A DNA stretch of 16,764 nt from Draconibacterium sp. (GTDB lineage: Bacteria; Bacteroidota; Bacteroidia; Bacteroidales; Prolixibacteraceae): assembly GCA_027011835.1 (NCBI GenBank), contig JALUZN010000504.1, positions 1 through 16,764 on the forward strand, in the 5' to 3' direction. Shown here one piece after another: positions 7,570 to 16,605 of the stretch (positions within the stretch are counted from its first letter, which is position 1; every line of letters starts with the position of its first letter). Under the pieces are notes generated by a model that had not been told where the DNA came from, made no database searches, and worked only from the letters and a program-made list of their open reading frames with translations. Made by a program: the position numbers and the translations under genes.

Positions 7570-9882
7570 ATGAGATTCATTTTATTAATAAGTTTTTTAT
7601 TGACTGTGGCGACTGTTTCTGCACAAAACAAAGCGGAATTTATATCGCAAACAGTACCCGATTCGATAAGTCCCGGGCAAACGTTTGAAGTTTCGGTAAC
7701 CTATAAAAATACAGGGAACAAAACCTGGACAAGTGGTAGTAACTACCGGCTTGGAACACAAGCTCCACAAGATAATACTTTTTGGAACGGAATAAACCGG
7801 GTTGGCTTACCACACGATGTGGCTCCTAACGAGGAAGTAACTTTCACGGTAACTTTAACCGCTCCCGAAGATGAAGGAGTTTATGTTTTACAGTGGCAAA
7901 TGGTACAAGATGGTGTTGAGTGGTTTGGCGAAAAATCGGAAATCGTTCCCTTTGTTAATAACACCAATCCGAATGCTATTTTTACATACACCCGTAATAT
8001 GGGCGTTTCTACTGTTCAGAAATACGATGAAGCTATGATAGCGGCTTGTCTTCAGGGAATAATTAATCGCGATGAGCCGGTTGTTTATGTTCTTGAAGGT
8101 TCGGGGAAACGCCGTCCCGAGTATTGGCTTGATAAAATGTCAACTGAAGGACGATGGCTTGAAGGACGCGAGACAGTCAAACTGACTTGTATTGAAGCTC
8201 TTTTTGCTCTTGCGAAAGATAAAATAAAAGGAGCCGTAATTTGGGATACCAATGTTGCCGCATCGATAAATGTTGCAACAACCATTGCAGGAGTTGAAGA
8301 TTTGGTTGTTTTTAGTCCCGAATATGCAGCGATAAATCTTAAAGCGTGGGGATTAAATGTTAAAAAAGATTTGCGTGGTATGTTTACCGGGAGCGAAACC
8401 GGGAGTAAGAAGAATGATGCTTATCGTTGGGCGATTAAGGAATATCTGAGTAAAGGATTTTGTTCCGACCACCTGCTTTGCCTTTACGAAGACTCGTATT
8501 TAACCCGAAATAATGGAGACTTAAGTTATGTCGTTACCCGCGACTGGGCAATTCAACATCGCTCGTTTGTTTACGACCTTTCTCCCTGGGGCGACGAGGC
8601 ACCGTTAGACGACCCACATCAACGCTTGGGAACAGACTTAAGAACTTATAAAACGATGCTTGCTGAGGTTCTGAAACAAACCGATGGAGAACAAATGACC
8701 GAAGTAGTCGGATTTTTCTCGTTTAAAAAATATAGTAATGTCCCCGGGCATCCCAGTAAACACGACCCTGTTCCAACAGAATGGGAAACAGTATATTTAA
8801 TCACGCCATACAACTGTTACCAGAATACAGTTGCAAGCAGTTGTTATAATCAAACGTTCCATAGTCAGGCTCCCATTGGCAATTTAAAACAGAGCCGCCC
8901 TGCCGACACGTTAAAATTAGAGGAGGGAAAAACGTATATCTGTATATTTATGGCAGATTATGACTCGGGAACTCCTTTATACGACTTCTTAGTTGATTAT
9001 TGGCACGATGCCAAACGAGGAGTAGTACCAATGCTTTGGGGAATTAATCCAAATCTGATAGAAACCTATCCCGACATAATATCATATTACTACGAAACAC
9101 GTACAGCTAACGATTATTTTGCTGCCGATGCCAGTGCTGCCGGTTATATGAATCCGAATCGGGTACAAAAAAAATATCTGCCTCTTTTTGTTGAGCACAA
9201 CAAGAAATTTTACGAGCAACTTGATATGACAATTTCTCCAATGGTATTAGATTGGGATGAACCAACTGCTGCGGTTAAAGATGCATTTACCGAATTCTCG
9301 CCCGATGGTTATGCCACTATTGTTATGGATTTGCATGGTGGAGGAGGAAAAAGCCCGAAACCACATGTTTGGGAGGGAATGCCGGTTACAAACCTATTAA
9401 ATGTAGTGGGGCAAATTACAGATCCGAATGTAGCAGCCAATGCAATGTCTATGGCAATGCCATCTGTACCGGCAGGTACAACCTCTTTTTATATGTTTCG
9501 CATTGTTTGGTCGCAACCAAAAGATGTTATTAAAACACTGGGGTATTTAAAAAGTAGAAGACGCGATTTGGACATTGAGTTTGTTGATGCGTACAACTAC
9601 TTTAAATTGTTTAAAGATTATTATGAGCTAACCGGTGTTTCTGATATCAAAAAAGATTTACCAGTTTTTTGCTACCAGGATACCAACTCTGCCGTATTAA
9701 CTGTTAAAGCAGAGTCCATTCCTCGCAAAGTTGAAATATTTTCAATTACGGGGAAACTTGTGAAAGTTGTAAAATCAGACTTTAATTCCATCCCAATAAA
9801 CGAGCTTCAATCCGGGAATATGTATCTGGTTAAAGTTTCCCTCGATAAAGGGACTGTTGTTAAAAAGATTATTAAAAAGTAA
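7570..9882 (+). CDS. Full-length GxGYxYP-family putative glycoside hydrolase with N-terminal NBR1-Ig domain and C-terminal sorting-like domain
   Basis: 770 residues, start ATG 7570, 26 bases after the GH172 gene. Signal peptide at 1-19 (ending TVSAQ). An NBR1-type Ig domain occupies about 21-127 and ends WQMVQDGVEWFG, very close to the N-terminal module of the protein at 1654. The GxGYxYP N-terminal part spans about 137-385 (RNMGVSTVQKYDEAMIAACL at 142-161 and on) and the C-terminal part about 455-690. The signature is degenerate: AAGYMNP at 523-529 instead of GxGYxxP, and ADYDS at 462-466 where the truncated paralogue has SDGDN. The last 75 residues (VEIFSITGKLVKVV, ending KKIIKK) form a T9SS-type sorting domain, though the usual YPNP motif is absent. 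It probably acts at the cell surface. With the copy at 118-1608 truncated, this is the only complete family member in the window. Confidence 0.85.
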   Translation: MRFILLISFLLTVATVSAQNKAEFISQTVPDSISPGQTFEVSVTYKNTGNKTWTSGSNYRLGTQAPQDNTFWNGINRVGLPHDVAPNEEVTFTVTLTAPEDEGVYVLQWQMVQDGVEWFGEKSEIVPFVNNTNPNAIFTYTRNMGVSTVQKYDEAMIAACLQGIINRDEPVVYVLEGSGKRRPEYWLDKMSTEGRWLEGRETVKLTCIEALFALAKDKIKGAVIWDTNVAASINVATTIAGVEDLVVFSPEYAAINLKAWGLNVKKDLRGMFTGSETGSKKNDAYRWAIKEYLSKGFCSDHLLCLYEDSYLTRNNGDLSYVVTRDWAIQHRSFVYDLSPWGDEAPLDDPHQRLGTDLRTYKTMLAEVLKQTDGEQMTEVVGFFSFKKYSNVPGHPSKHDPVPTEWETVYLITPYNCYQNTVASSCYNQTFHSQAPIGNLKQSRPADTLKLEEGKTYICIFMADYDSGTPLYDFLVDYWHDAKRGVVPMLWGINPNLIETYPDIISYYYETRTANDYFAADASAAGYMNPNRVQKKYLPLFVEHNKKFYEQLDMTISPMVLDWDEPTAAVKDAFTEFSPDGYATIVMDLHGGGGKSPKPHVWEGMPVTNLLNVVGQITDPNVAANAMSMAMPSVPAGTTSFYMFRIVWSQPKDVIKTLGYLKSRRRDLDIEFVDAYNYFKLFKDYYELTGVSDIKKDLPVFCYQDTNSAVLTVKAESIPRKVEIFSITGKLVKVVKSDFNSIPINELQSGNMYLVKVSLDKGTVVKKIIKK

Positions 9883-9928
9883 CAGATTAATAAAAATAAC
9901 GACCACTTAATTTTTTCATTTACAAATC

Positions 9929-12523
9929 ATGAAAACTAAAGTATTACTAATTGGCTTATTTGTAATTACGCAAATGGTCTCTTTTGCGCAAGCTCCTCAA
10001 ATTAATCCTGATGATTATCCTGAGATGGTTGGTTTCTGGACGTTCGACAGCACAGATGTAGTTAAGGCAACGGTTGGAAATGATTTGGTTTTAACAGGCT
10101 CGCATACCGTTATCGACGGGCCTGCTGCCGGCGATAAAGCTGTAAGAATTGGCAAAGGCAGTTATTACACCTGCACACACGATATTGCTGCCAACGGTGG
10201 CGGTGCAAAAGTGAATAATTATAGTTTACTTTTCGATTTCAAAGTTTCACAAATTGGCAGGTGGTACAGCTTTTATCAGGCCAATCCTGTTGTAACTTCA
10301 ACCGATGGCGAAGTTTTTATTCAGGCTTCAGACGGGGCAATCGGCCGCGCAGGTAGCGGATTGGGTTATTCCGATTATAAAGTACTGCCGCAAGAGTGGT
10401 ACCGGTTAATTGTTTCAGTTCATCTCGATACAATCGACCTTTTCCTCGACGGGTATCATATTTTACACACTACCGGAATGCAAACCGATGGCGAATATGG
10501 TTTGTCGCCGGCCAATGCAAAAAATCTGGTTTATCTGTTTGCCGATAACGATGGCGAAGACAATGAAATAGATGTTGCACTTGCAGGAATTTTTAAAAGT
10601 GGCATAAACAAGGAAACGGCAAAAGCACTGGGAGGTTACGGACATGATATTGAAGATGTTTATATACCACCGACCTACGATTTTCATATGCACCCCTATT
10701 TACAATCTTCGACCCCCACAACTATTTATGTTAGCTGGCATGGTTACGGAGGCGCATCTACAATTGTGGAATACGGAACTTCAGAAAGTCTGGGCCAAAG
10801 TCAATCAGGCGACTTTGAATTAATAGGCGGAAAAAATTACTGGCACACTGTAAAATTAACCGGATTGACTCCCGACACCGAGTATTTTTATAAATGCAAA
10901 AGCGATGATAAAGAGACAGAAATATTTAAATTCAGAACTCCTGCCGAAGGAGTTCCGGCGAAAGGACATTTAAGATATCTGTTACTTGGCGATAGCAGAC
11001 CAAGTATTTTTGGCGATAACGGCAACCGCCCTTCCGAAATTGTTGAGGCGATGACATCGACAGCAAAAAAACTTTACGGCGATGACTTGCATAACCAAAT
11101 TGACCTTGTGGTAAATGTTGGCGATATTGTAATACGGGGCGATAATGTCGCCAATTTCCCAAAAGAGTATTTCGGTGCATACGAATCGATGTCGGCCAAT
11201 ATTCCGTTTATGGTAGCTGTTGGAAATCACGAACAGGAGAACCCCTCGTATTATAAATACATGAAATACGAAGACTTTAATAATACCGGCACCGAGAAAT
11301 ATTACTCTTTTGTTACCGATAAAACACAGTTTATTATGCTGAACAGTAACGATACGGTTGTACGCAATCATCCTGGTGTTCAGGCAGCCTGGCTGAATGC
11401 ACAACTCGATTCAGCTGAAAACGATTCATCGATTTATATGTCGTTTGTATTCGGGCATCATCCCGGCCATACCGAATTGTGGCCCGACGGCGAAGTAGAA
11501 GGAGGATGGATAAGAAGCGAAGTTTACGGTGCACTTGCCAGTCATCCGAAAGCGCAAATGTATTCGTATGGTCACTCGCACTGCTACGAAAGAGGAGCAA
11601 TTGAATCGGATGAGGAAAATACAAACGGCGATTTCTATATCATGCTAACCGGTGGCGGCGGCTCCGATCTCGACAGATGGGGAATGTACTCAAATCAAAA
11701 AGATTATCCTGAAATTCAAATCTCATTCGACTATTATATGTTTAATCTTGTTGATATCGACCTGAATGCAAAAACTATGGATGTTTATACCTATGCACTT
11801 GGTAATCCGAACAATATGTTTGATGAGGTAAAACTGGTTGACCATTTCTATCGTAAGTTAAACCAACCCGGACCCGAAAAACCGGTTGCATTGTCGATTG
11901 ATACAACAGTAAGACGTCGACCAAAATTAATTGCGTCCGAATTTGTTGGTGTCGATTCGTTAATGACATCACAATTTCAGATTACAAAAACTCCGGGGAA
12001 TTACGAAAATCCTATGACAAGTAAACGCGACTGGGTTGATTTCTATGGCGATTCGGGTGCACCGTATTACACGCCAATTAATAAAAATGAAGGTATCGAC
12101 TTAACTAGTTTTAAGGTAAAATACAACCTTAAAGTAGGCCAAACTTATGCATGGCGGGTACGGTACCGCGACCATAACCTAAAATGGAGCGAGTGGTCGG
12201 ATGAAAAAGAGTTTACCATTTCAACTCCGGTATCGGCAACCGATATTGAAAATAAAAGTCAGGCCAGTGTTTATCCCAACCCATCGGATGGCAGTGTAAC
12301 TATTGATTTCTCAATAAATAAATCTTCAGATGTTCGTATCGATATTATTAATATCGACGGAAAAGTAATCAGGCAATTTAATACGACTTTTTATTCTAAG
12401 GGAAAACATAGTGTTAACTGGAATGGCTGCGACAATAGTGGTCGCAAAGTAGCTTCGGGAAATTATTTTGTTCTGATACAAACTGATTGTGATAAAAAGG
12501 TTATAAAAATTGGCCGGTTATAG
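9929..12523 (+). CDS. T9SS-secreted LamG plus purple-acid-phosphatase-like metallophosphoesterase
   Basis: 864 residues, start ATG 9929, signal peptide at 1-21 (ending SFAQ). Residues about 30-225 resemble a LamG/concanavalin-like lectin domain (MVGFWTFDS, DLFLDGYHI). Residues about 250-338 form a fibronectin-like domain of the purple acid phosphatase N-terminal type (LTGLTPDTEYFYKC). The metallophosphoesterase core at about 348-620 shows GDS (Asp355), VGDIV (Asp399), GNHE (Asn433, His434), FGHHPGH (His510/511) and GHSH (His549, His551), so both metal sites look complete. The tyrosine that colours true purple acid phosphatases (GDxxY) is not present: the segment reads GDIVIRG. A further fibronectin-like stretch (about 650-766) precedes the T9SS domain with VYPNP at 781-785 and an FlgD-like tail (HSVNWNGCDNSGRKVASGNY). 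It likely hydrolyses phosphomono- or diesters outside the cell; the substrate is unknown. Confidence 0.88.
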   Translation: MKTKVLLIGLFVITQMVSFAQAPQINPDDYPEMVGFWTFDSTDVVKATVGNDLVLTGSHTVIDGPAAGDKAVRIGKGSYYTCTHDIAANGGGAKVNNYSLLFDFKVSQIGRWYSFYQANPVVTSTDGEVFIQASDGAIGRAGSGLGYSDYKVLPQEWYRLIVSVHLDTIDLFLDGYHILHTTGMQTDGEYGLSPANAKNLVYLFADNDGEDNEIDVALAGIFKSGINKETAKALGGYGHDIEDVYIPPTYDFHMHPYLQSSTPTTIYVSWHGYGGASTIVEYGTSESLGQSQSGDFELIGGKNYWHTVKLTGLTPDTEYFYKCKSDDKETEIFKFRTPAEGVPAKGHLRYLLLGDSRPSIFGDNGNRPSEIVEAMTSTAKKLYGDDLHNQIDLVVNVGDIVIRGDNVANFPKEYFGAYESMSANIPFMVAVGNHEQENPSYYKYMKYEDFNNTGTEKYYSFVTDKTQFIMLNSNDTVVRNHPGVQAAWLNAQLDSAENDSSIYMSFVFGHHPGHTELWPDGEVEGGWIRSEVYGALASHPKAQMYSYGHSHCYERGAIESDEENTNGDFYIMLTGGGGSDLDRWGMYSNQKDYPEIQISFDYYMFNLVDIDLNAKTMDVYTYALGNPNNMFDEVKLVDHFYRKLNQPGPEKPVALSIDTTVRRRPKLIASEFVGVDSLMTSQFQITKTPGNYENPMTSKRDWVDFYGDSGAPYYTPINKNEGIDLTSFKVKYNLKVGQTYAWRVRYRDHNLKWSEWSDEKEFTISTPVSATDIENKSQASVYPNPSDGSVTIDFSINKSSDVRIDIINIDGKVIRQFNTTFYSKGKHSVNWNGCDNSGRKVASGNYFVLIQTDCDKKVIKIGRL

Positions 12524-12532
12524 CCAAAACTG

Positions 12533-12575
12533 AAAAGATTAAGGTGTTGTTTGTGGCACCTTAACCTTTTAAAAA
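12533..12575 (+). terminator. Intercistronic stem-loop with terminator-like form
   Basis: The 14-base arm at 12533-12546 (AAAAGATTAAGGTG) pairs with 12557-12570 (CACCTTAACCTTTT) with a single A-C mismatch and a 10-base loop. The T-run at the end of the 3' arm makes it terminator-like. It begins 10 bases after the phosphoesterase stop and ends only 14 bases before the ATG of the beta-helix gene, leaving no room for a promoter downstream. It may be a leaky terminator or an mRNA-stabilising hairpin that lowers expression of the last gene relative to the rest. Confidence 0.65.
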
Positions 12576-12584
12576 ATACCGTAA

Positions 12585-15500
12585 ATGAAGAAAAAACTGC
12601 TCATACTAATTGTACTTTTTAATGTAACTTCGGTTTTCTCGCAAGAGGTAGATCTTTTAAAAAACTACAATGGCGATTTCGAAAATGGAATTGCTTTCTG
12701 GCGGTTCTTCGAGGTCCCAAATAACATTGGCAGTTCGTGGGAAATAACGGACGATGCTGTAAGTGGAAATCAGGCAATGTTGCTCGACTTTGTTAAAACA
12801 AATGGCACTGTTAAAGATCGTGGTTTCGACAATTGGAGTGCTCATGTACCCGTACTGGGCGAAGAAGAATATACCGGAAAAGCATTTATGAAAAGTGATG
12901 GAACTCCCGGGCTCCACATTACTTTTACTATTGGCTTTTTTAATGTTGAAGGGGAAGTAATTTCGCAAGTGAGTAATAATTATACTTTAACCACTACCTA
13001 CACCGAGCATGGTTTTACGGTAACAACACCTGCCAATGCTGCATCGTGCTGGATTGCATTCCGGCTGTTTAATGCCGCAAACCAACGTGTTGCAGGAACA
13101 GTGTATCTCGACAATATTCGATTGTTGGGCGACTCGTTGGCTTATGCCGGATTATCGCCACGGGTAATGCCCACAACAATTCCTACCGAAGATGTACCCA
13201 TTGCAAGCATTAATGTTACCAACGAGCCTTACAATGCAAAAAACGATGGTTCGGAAGATGCTACTTCCGCTTTTCAGAATGCAATTAACCGGGCTTCAAT
13301 TGCAGGTGGAGCCGTAGTTTTTGTTCCGGCGGGGAAGTATCGTTTTGATGGAAATTTACACCTTCCCTCGAATGTGGTTATACGTGGCGAATGGCTAAAT
13401 CCGGATAGCGTGGGAAGTGTGACCGGAACAATTTTAATGCCTTTTGCCAACAAGAACAATGAGGCGGGCGATCCGTTTATAACAATGATTAAATCAGGAG
13501 CAGGTATTAAAAACTTATCCATCTGGTATCCCGAACAAAGTGCCTCATCTGTATCTCCGTACCCCTGGACAATTTATTGCAGAGACGTAAGTACTTCGGT
13601 TATTAATGTTACTCTTGTTAATTCGTATAAAGGCATTAAAATAGGACCCGAGCCAAATGCACTGCACTATATTCGCAATGTTTACGGAACTCCTTTAAAA
13701 CAAGGAATATGGTTGTCGCAGGTAACCGATATTGGAAGAATTATGAATGTTCATTTCGAGCCAAAATACTGGAGCAATTCAGGATTAAATAGTGCCCCGT
13801 CAGAAGATGGAATACTAAGCTGGCTTGGAGACAATTCAACAACGGGAATTACAATGGGACGGTCGGACTGGGAGTATATTTACGATGTTTCGCTTGTTGG
13901 CTATAAAACCGGAATGACAGCATTTAAATATTCCGACTCAGGATCGAACGGTGTTATTTACGGTATGCGTATCGAAAAAAGTAAAACGGGAATCGACATA
14001 GTCAATATAAATCCCATTGGATGGGCCATCACAAATTCAACAATAAAAGTGGAGGGTACTAATTCTATTTGTGTTCATACCGGTAACAATTTTAATTCTG
14101 TAGTACAATTTAATACGTGTACTTTTGGCGGCGATCCAAAAACTGCTGTTTCATTTTCGGGGAATGCAACAGGAAGGTTGTCTTTCCAGAATTGCACTTT
14201 CGAAAATTGGGGACAAAATAGAGACGTTCCGGCAATTTATTGTTACAAGGGGGCGGTGTCTCTTTTGGGAAATACGTTCAATCTCGATAAACTTCATGTT
14301 TATTTAGGGGAGAATATAAAAAATGCACAAATACTCGACAATACTTTCCCCGCTGAATTGAAAATAAATAATCAGAGTGAAAATGAAGTTCTGATTTCGC
14401 AGGAGCCGTTAAATTTTAAAAAGCTGGATGTTCCTCCTCATCCTTATGCTGCAGTGCCCCGGCCCGTAACCGACGATTTATATGATGTTGTTAAGTATGG
14501 CGCAGTTGCCGATGGAGTAACAGATAATACACTGGTATTTCAGGCAGCACTCGATTCGGCAGGAAATAACGGTGGCGGAACAGTTTATATTCCCGCCGGA
14601 ATGTACCGGTTAAATGGTCATTTAGTTATTCCTTCGGGTGTTGAGTTAAGGGGAACCTGGGATGTACAGCATCATACAAGAAGTAAAGGATCTATTTTGT
14701 TGCCTGTTGAGGGGAAAAATAATGCAGATGGAACACCTTTTATTTCGCTTGAAACCGGTGCGGGAGTACGTGGATTTACAGTCTGGTATCCCGAACAGAG
14801 TTCCGATTATTTTTTCCCCTATCCATGGACAATTCAAACATTAGGAGAAAACTGCTGGATAATAGATATAACACTGGGAAATTCTTACCAGGGAGTTGAT
14901 CTTGCATCGTATCCAAGTGCGGGGCACATTGTTAGTTATCTCGGAGCCGCTGTATTAAAAACAGGTATCTCGGTTGATAAAAGTTCGGGCGATGGCTGGA
15001 TTGAAAATGTTCAGTTAAATCCTCATTATTGGGCACATACTTCCGGCTTTCCGCAGCCTGTAACCCCCGATATAAAAACTATTATTTCATATCAGCAGGA
15101 AAATCTGGACGCTTTTAAAGTTGCTAGTGCAACAAACGAACACATGATGGGTAATTTTGTTTATGCTGCAAAACGTGGATTATATTTGGCTCCCGACGAG
15201 GGTAACTCAAATATAAACGTATTTCTACACGGTACCGATGCAGGAAACAATTCAGTTTTTCTGGAGAGCAAAGCCGGATCGAAAATTAATCTTATTAATA
15301 CGCAGCTTGTTTTGTTGGGGACAGAGCAAAACGGAATAATTACGTCAGTTCCCGGATTTGATGCCGATGTGGCATTTTATAATACTATTTCGTGGGGAGG
15401 ACCAGGACCATCAACAAATTTAAATGGCAATGGTAATGTTCTAATTCAGCAAATGCACACGCACAATGGTAAATATATAATCAATAACGGAATTACCCGG

Positions 15501-16499
15501 CTTGAAAATATTTCAATATCATCCACACTAAGTCCTCAATATACTGTCGGGAGCAGCATTAGTGGATTTAAGCTTTTTGGGAGTTATGCAGGTTATGGCC
15601 TCAAACTGAATAACCAGGGGAATAACAGGAGTATTGTTGAGGCAGATTATGCCTATAAACAGAGTAAAGAAGATGGAAGATTAAAAACGGGTTGGGAATT
15701 TGATGATGTTCAAAACACCTGGGACAACACCTTTTTTGGAAATAAAGATTTTATAATTGAAGACAGTCTCTCTATTCAATGTAAGGCAACTGCAACAGTT
15801 GCTGCACATACCGGGCAGCGTGCTTTAAAAGTTGTTGGAAGCAAAATTAAAGCAGATACCGCGTTGTATAAAATATTTGATTCGCGGGTTGCAGTTTTTT
15901 ATAGTTCTTTACTCTCGTACTGGCTCAATCCGCAAAACGAATCGGGGAAAACCGGGCATATCGATGTATTGTTTACCGACGGAACCCGCTTGTCGGAACT
16001 TGGAGCAGTTGCTCTCGATGGCTTGCCGTTGAATGCAGCACGTGGGAAAATTGGGGAATGGACCAAAGTTAAATGTGGAATTGGGGATTATGCCCAAGGG
16101 AAAATTATACAATCGATTTTGGTTGGAGCAGAATTAAGCTCGGATACGAAGTATGGCTTTTTAATTGATGATTTAAATATTGAAATATTTGCCTCGGTAC
16201 AACCGGAGCTTTCTGATAATGGCGAACTATCTTCTGTGCAGAGTTATCCGAATCCTTTTCATCGACAAACAACCATAAGCTATTTGTTGAATAAGGACGG
16301 CCATATAACACTTTCGGTTTATAATTTGCTTGGGAAGAAACTTTGCGTTTTAAAAAACAAACAATATCAAAATGCAGGGAAGCATGAAATAGAGTGGGCA
16401 CCAAATAATTTGGAGAAAGGAATCTATTTTTACCGGCTGGAATTTTTATCTGGTACAGGCGAAAAAAGAGTGATTAACCGGAAAATGATATTACAATAA
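12585..16499 (+). CDS. T9SS-secreted double pectate-lyase-3-type beta-helix protein
   Basis: 1304 residues, start ATG 12585, signal peptide at 1-20 (ending VFSQ). Residues about 25-182 look like a CBM4/9-type jelly-roll (NGDFENGIAFWRF and VYLDNIRLL). Two right-handed beta-helix units of the Pectate_lyase_3 type follow. Unit one opens YNAKNDGSEDATSAFQNAI at 216-234 with VVFVPAGKYRF at 244-254. Unit two opens YGAVADGVTDNTLVFQAAL at 638-656 with TVYIPAGMYRL at 666-676. Both repeat a WYPEQS...PYPWTI segment (314-330 and 734-750). Residues about 1035-1200 form another jelly-roll-like region (WEFDDVQNTWDN, then IDVLFTDGTRLSELGAV), and a T9SS domain with SYPNP at 1220-1224 ends the protein. Enzymes with this start are polysaccharide lyases or glycoside hydrolases, such as GH28- or GH55-like and alginate or pectin lyases. 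I see no motif that settles which, so lyase or hydrolase activity is inference. Confidence 0.85.
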   Translation: MKKKLLILIVLFNVTSVFSQEVDLLKNYNGDFENGIAFWRFFEVPNNIGSSWEITDDAVSGNQAMLLDFVKTNGTVKDRGFDNWSAHVPVLGEEEYTGKAFMKSDGTPGLHITFTIGFFNVEGEVISQVSNNYTLTTTYTEHGFTVTTPANAASCWIAFRLFNAANQRVAGTVYLDNIRLLGDSLAYAGLSPRVMPTTIPTEDVPIASINVTNEPYNAKNDGSEDATSAFQNAINRASIAGGAVVFVPAGKYRFDGNLHLPSNVVIRGEWLNPDSVGSVTGTILMPFANKNNEAGDPFITMIKSGAGIKNLSIWYPEQSASSVSPYPWTIYCRDVSTSVINVTLVNSYKGIKIGPEPNALHYIRNVYGTPLKQGIWLSQVTDIGRIMNVHFEPKYWSNSGLNSAPSEDGILSWLGDNSTTGITMGRSDWEYIYDVSLVGYKTGMTAFKYSDSGSNGVIYGMRIEKSKTGIDIVNINPIGWAITNSTIKVEGTNSICVHTGNNFNSVVQFNTCTFGGDPKTAVSFSGNATGRLSFQNCTFENWGQNRDVPAIYCYKGAVSLLGNTFNLDKLHVYLGENIKNAQILDNTFPAELKINNQSENEVLISQEPLNFKKLDVPPHPYAAVPRPVTDDLYDVVKYGAVADGVTDNTLVFQAALDSAGNNGGGTVYIPAGMYRLNGHLVIPSGVELRGTWDVQHHTRSKGSILLPVEGKNNADGTPFISLETGAGVRGFTVWYPEQSSDYFFPYPWTIQTLGENCWIIDITLGNSYQGVDLASYPSAGHIVSYLGAAVLKTGISVDKSSGDGWIENVQLNPHYWAHTSGFPQPVTPDIKTIISYQQENLDAFKVASATNEHMMGNFVYAAKRGLYLAPDEGNSNINVFLHGTDAGNNSVFLESKAGSKINLINTQLVLLGTEQNGIITSVPGFDADVAFYNTISWGGPGPSTNLNGNGNVLIQQMHTHNGKYIINNGITRLENISISSTLSPQYTVGSSISGFKLFGSYAGYGLKLNNQGNNRSIVEADYAYKQSKEDGRLKTGWEFDDVQNTWDNTFFGNKDFIIEDSLSIQCKATATVAAHTGQRALKVVGSKIKADTALYKIFDSRVAVFYSSLLSYWLNPQNESGKTGHIDVLFTDGTRLSELGAVALDGLPLNAARGKIGEWTKVKCGIGDYAQGKIIQSILVGAELSSDTKYGFLIDDLNIEIFASVQPELSDNGELSSVQSYPNPFHRQTTISYLLNKDGHITLSVYNLLGKKLCVLKNKQYQNAGKHEIEWAPNNLEKGIYFYRLEFLSGTGEKRVINRKMILQ
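13203..15540 (+). repeat. Tandem duplication of a beta-helix domain inside one gene
   Basis: Two protein units (residues about 207-600 and 629-985 of the beta-helix protein) share the same opening motif and landmarks in the same order: PAGKYRF/PAGMYRL, a GS(I)LLP/GTILMP strand, NN.(A)G.PFI, WYPEQS...PYPWTI, and EPKYW/NPHYW. The WYPEQS codons lie at 13524 and 14784, exactly 1260 bases apart. The copies have diverged in their second halves, so the duplication is old; identity is clear in the N-terminal coil turns only. Confidence 0.75.
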
Positions 16500-16538
16500 A
16501 CATGTGGTTATCTAATTATTTAATAAAAAATAAGGATG

Positions 16539-16561
16539 GTAGCCTAAACACAAAAGGTTAC
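16539..16561 (+). other. Weak stem-loop downstream of the beta-helix gene
   Basis: Seven-base arms at 16539-16545 (GTAGCCT) and 16555-16561 (AGGTTAC) pair with one G-T wobble around a nine-base A-rich loop. No T-run follows, so it is a poor terminator candidate; it is the nearest dyad to the stop codon at 16497-16499. Confidence 0.3.
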
Positions 16562-16605
16562 GTACAAATAGGAATTAGATATTAGTACACATTTAATTCG
16601 AAGTG

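Noticed and set aside
10982..11404. 140-codon open frame on the minus strand
   Set aside because: It overlaps the metallophosphoesterase core, whose motifs are all on the + strand, and has no family features.
12585..16499. Phage tail spike as identity for the double beta-helix protein
   Set aside because: Pectate_lyase_3 domains occur in tail spikes, but a bacterial signal peptide, a T9SS sorting domain and enzyme neighbours point to a secreted enzyme.
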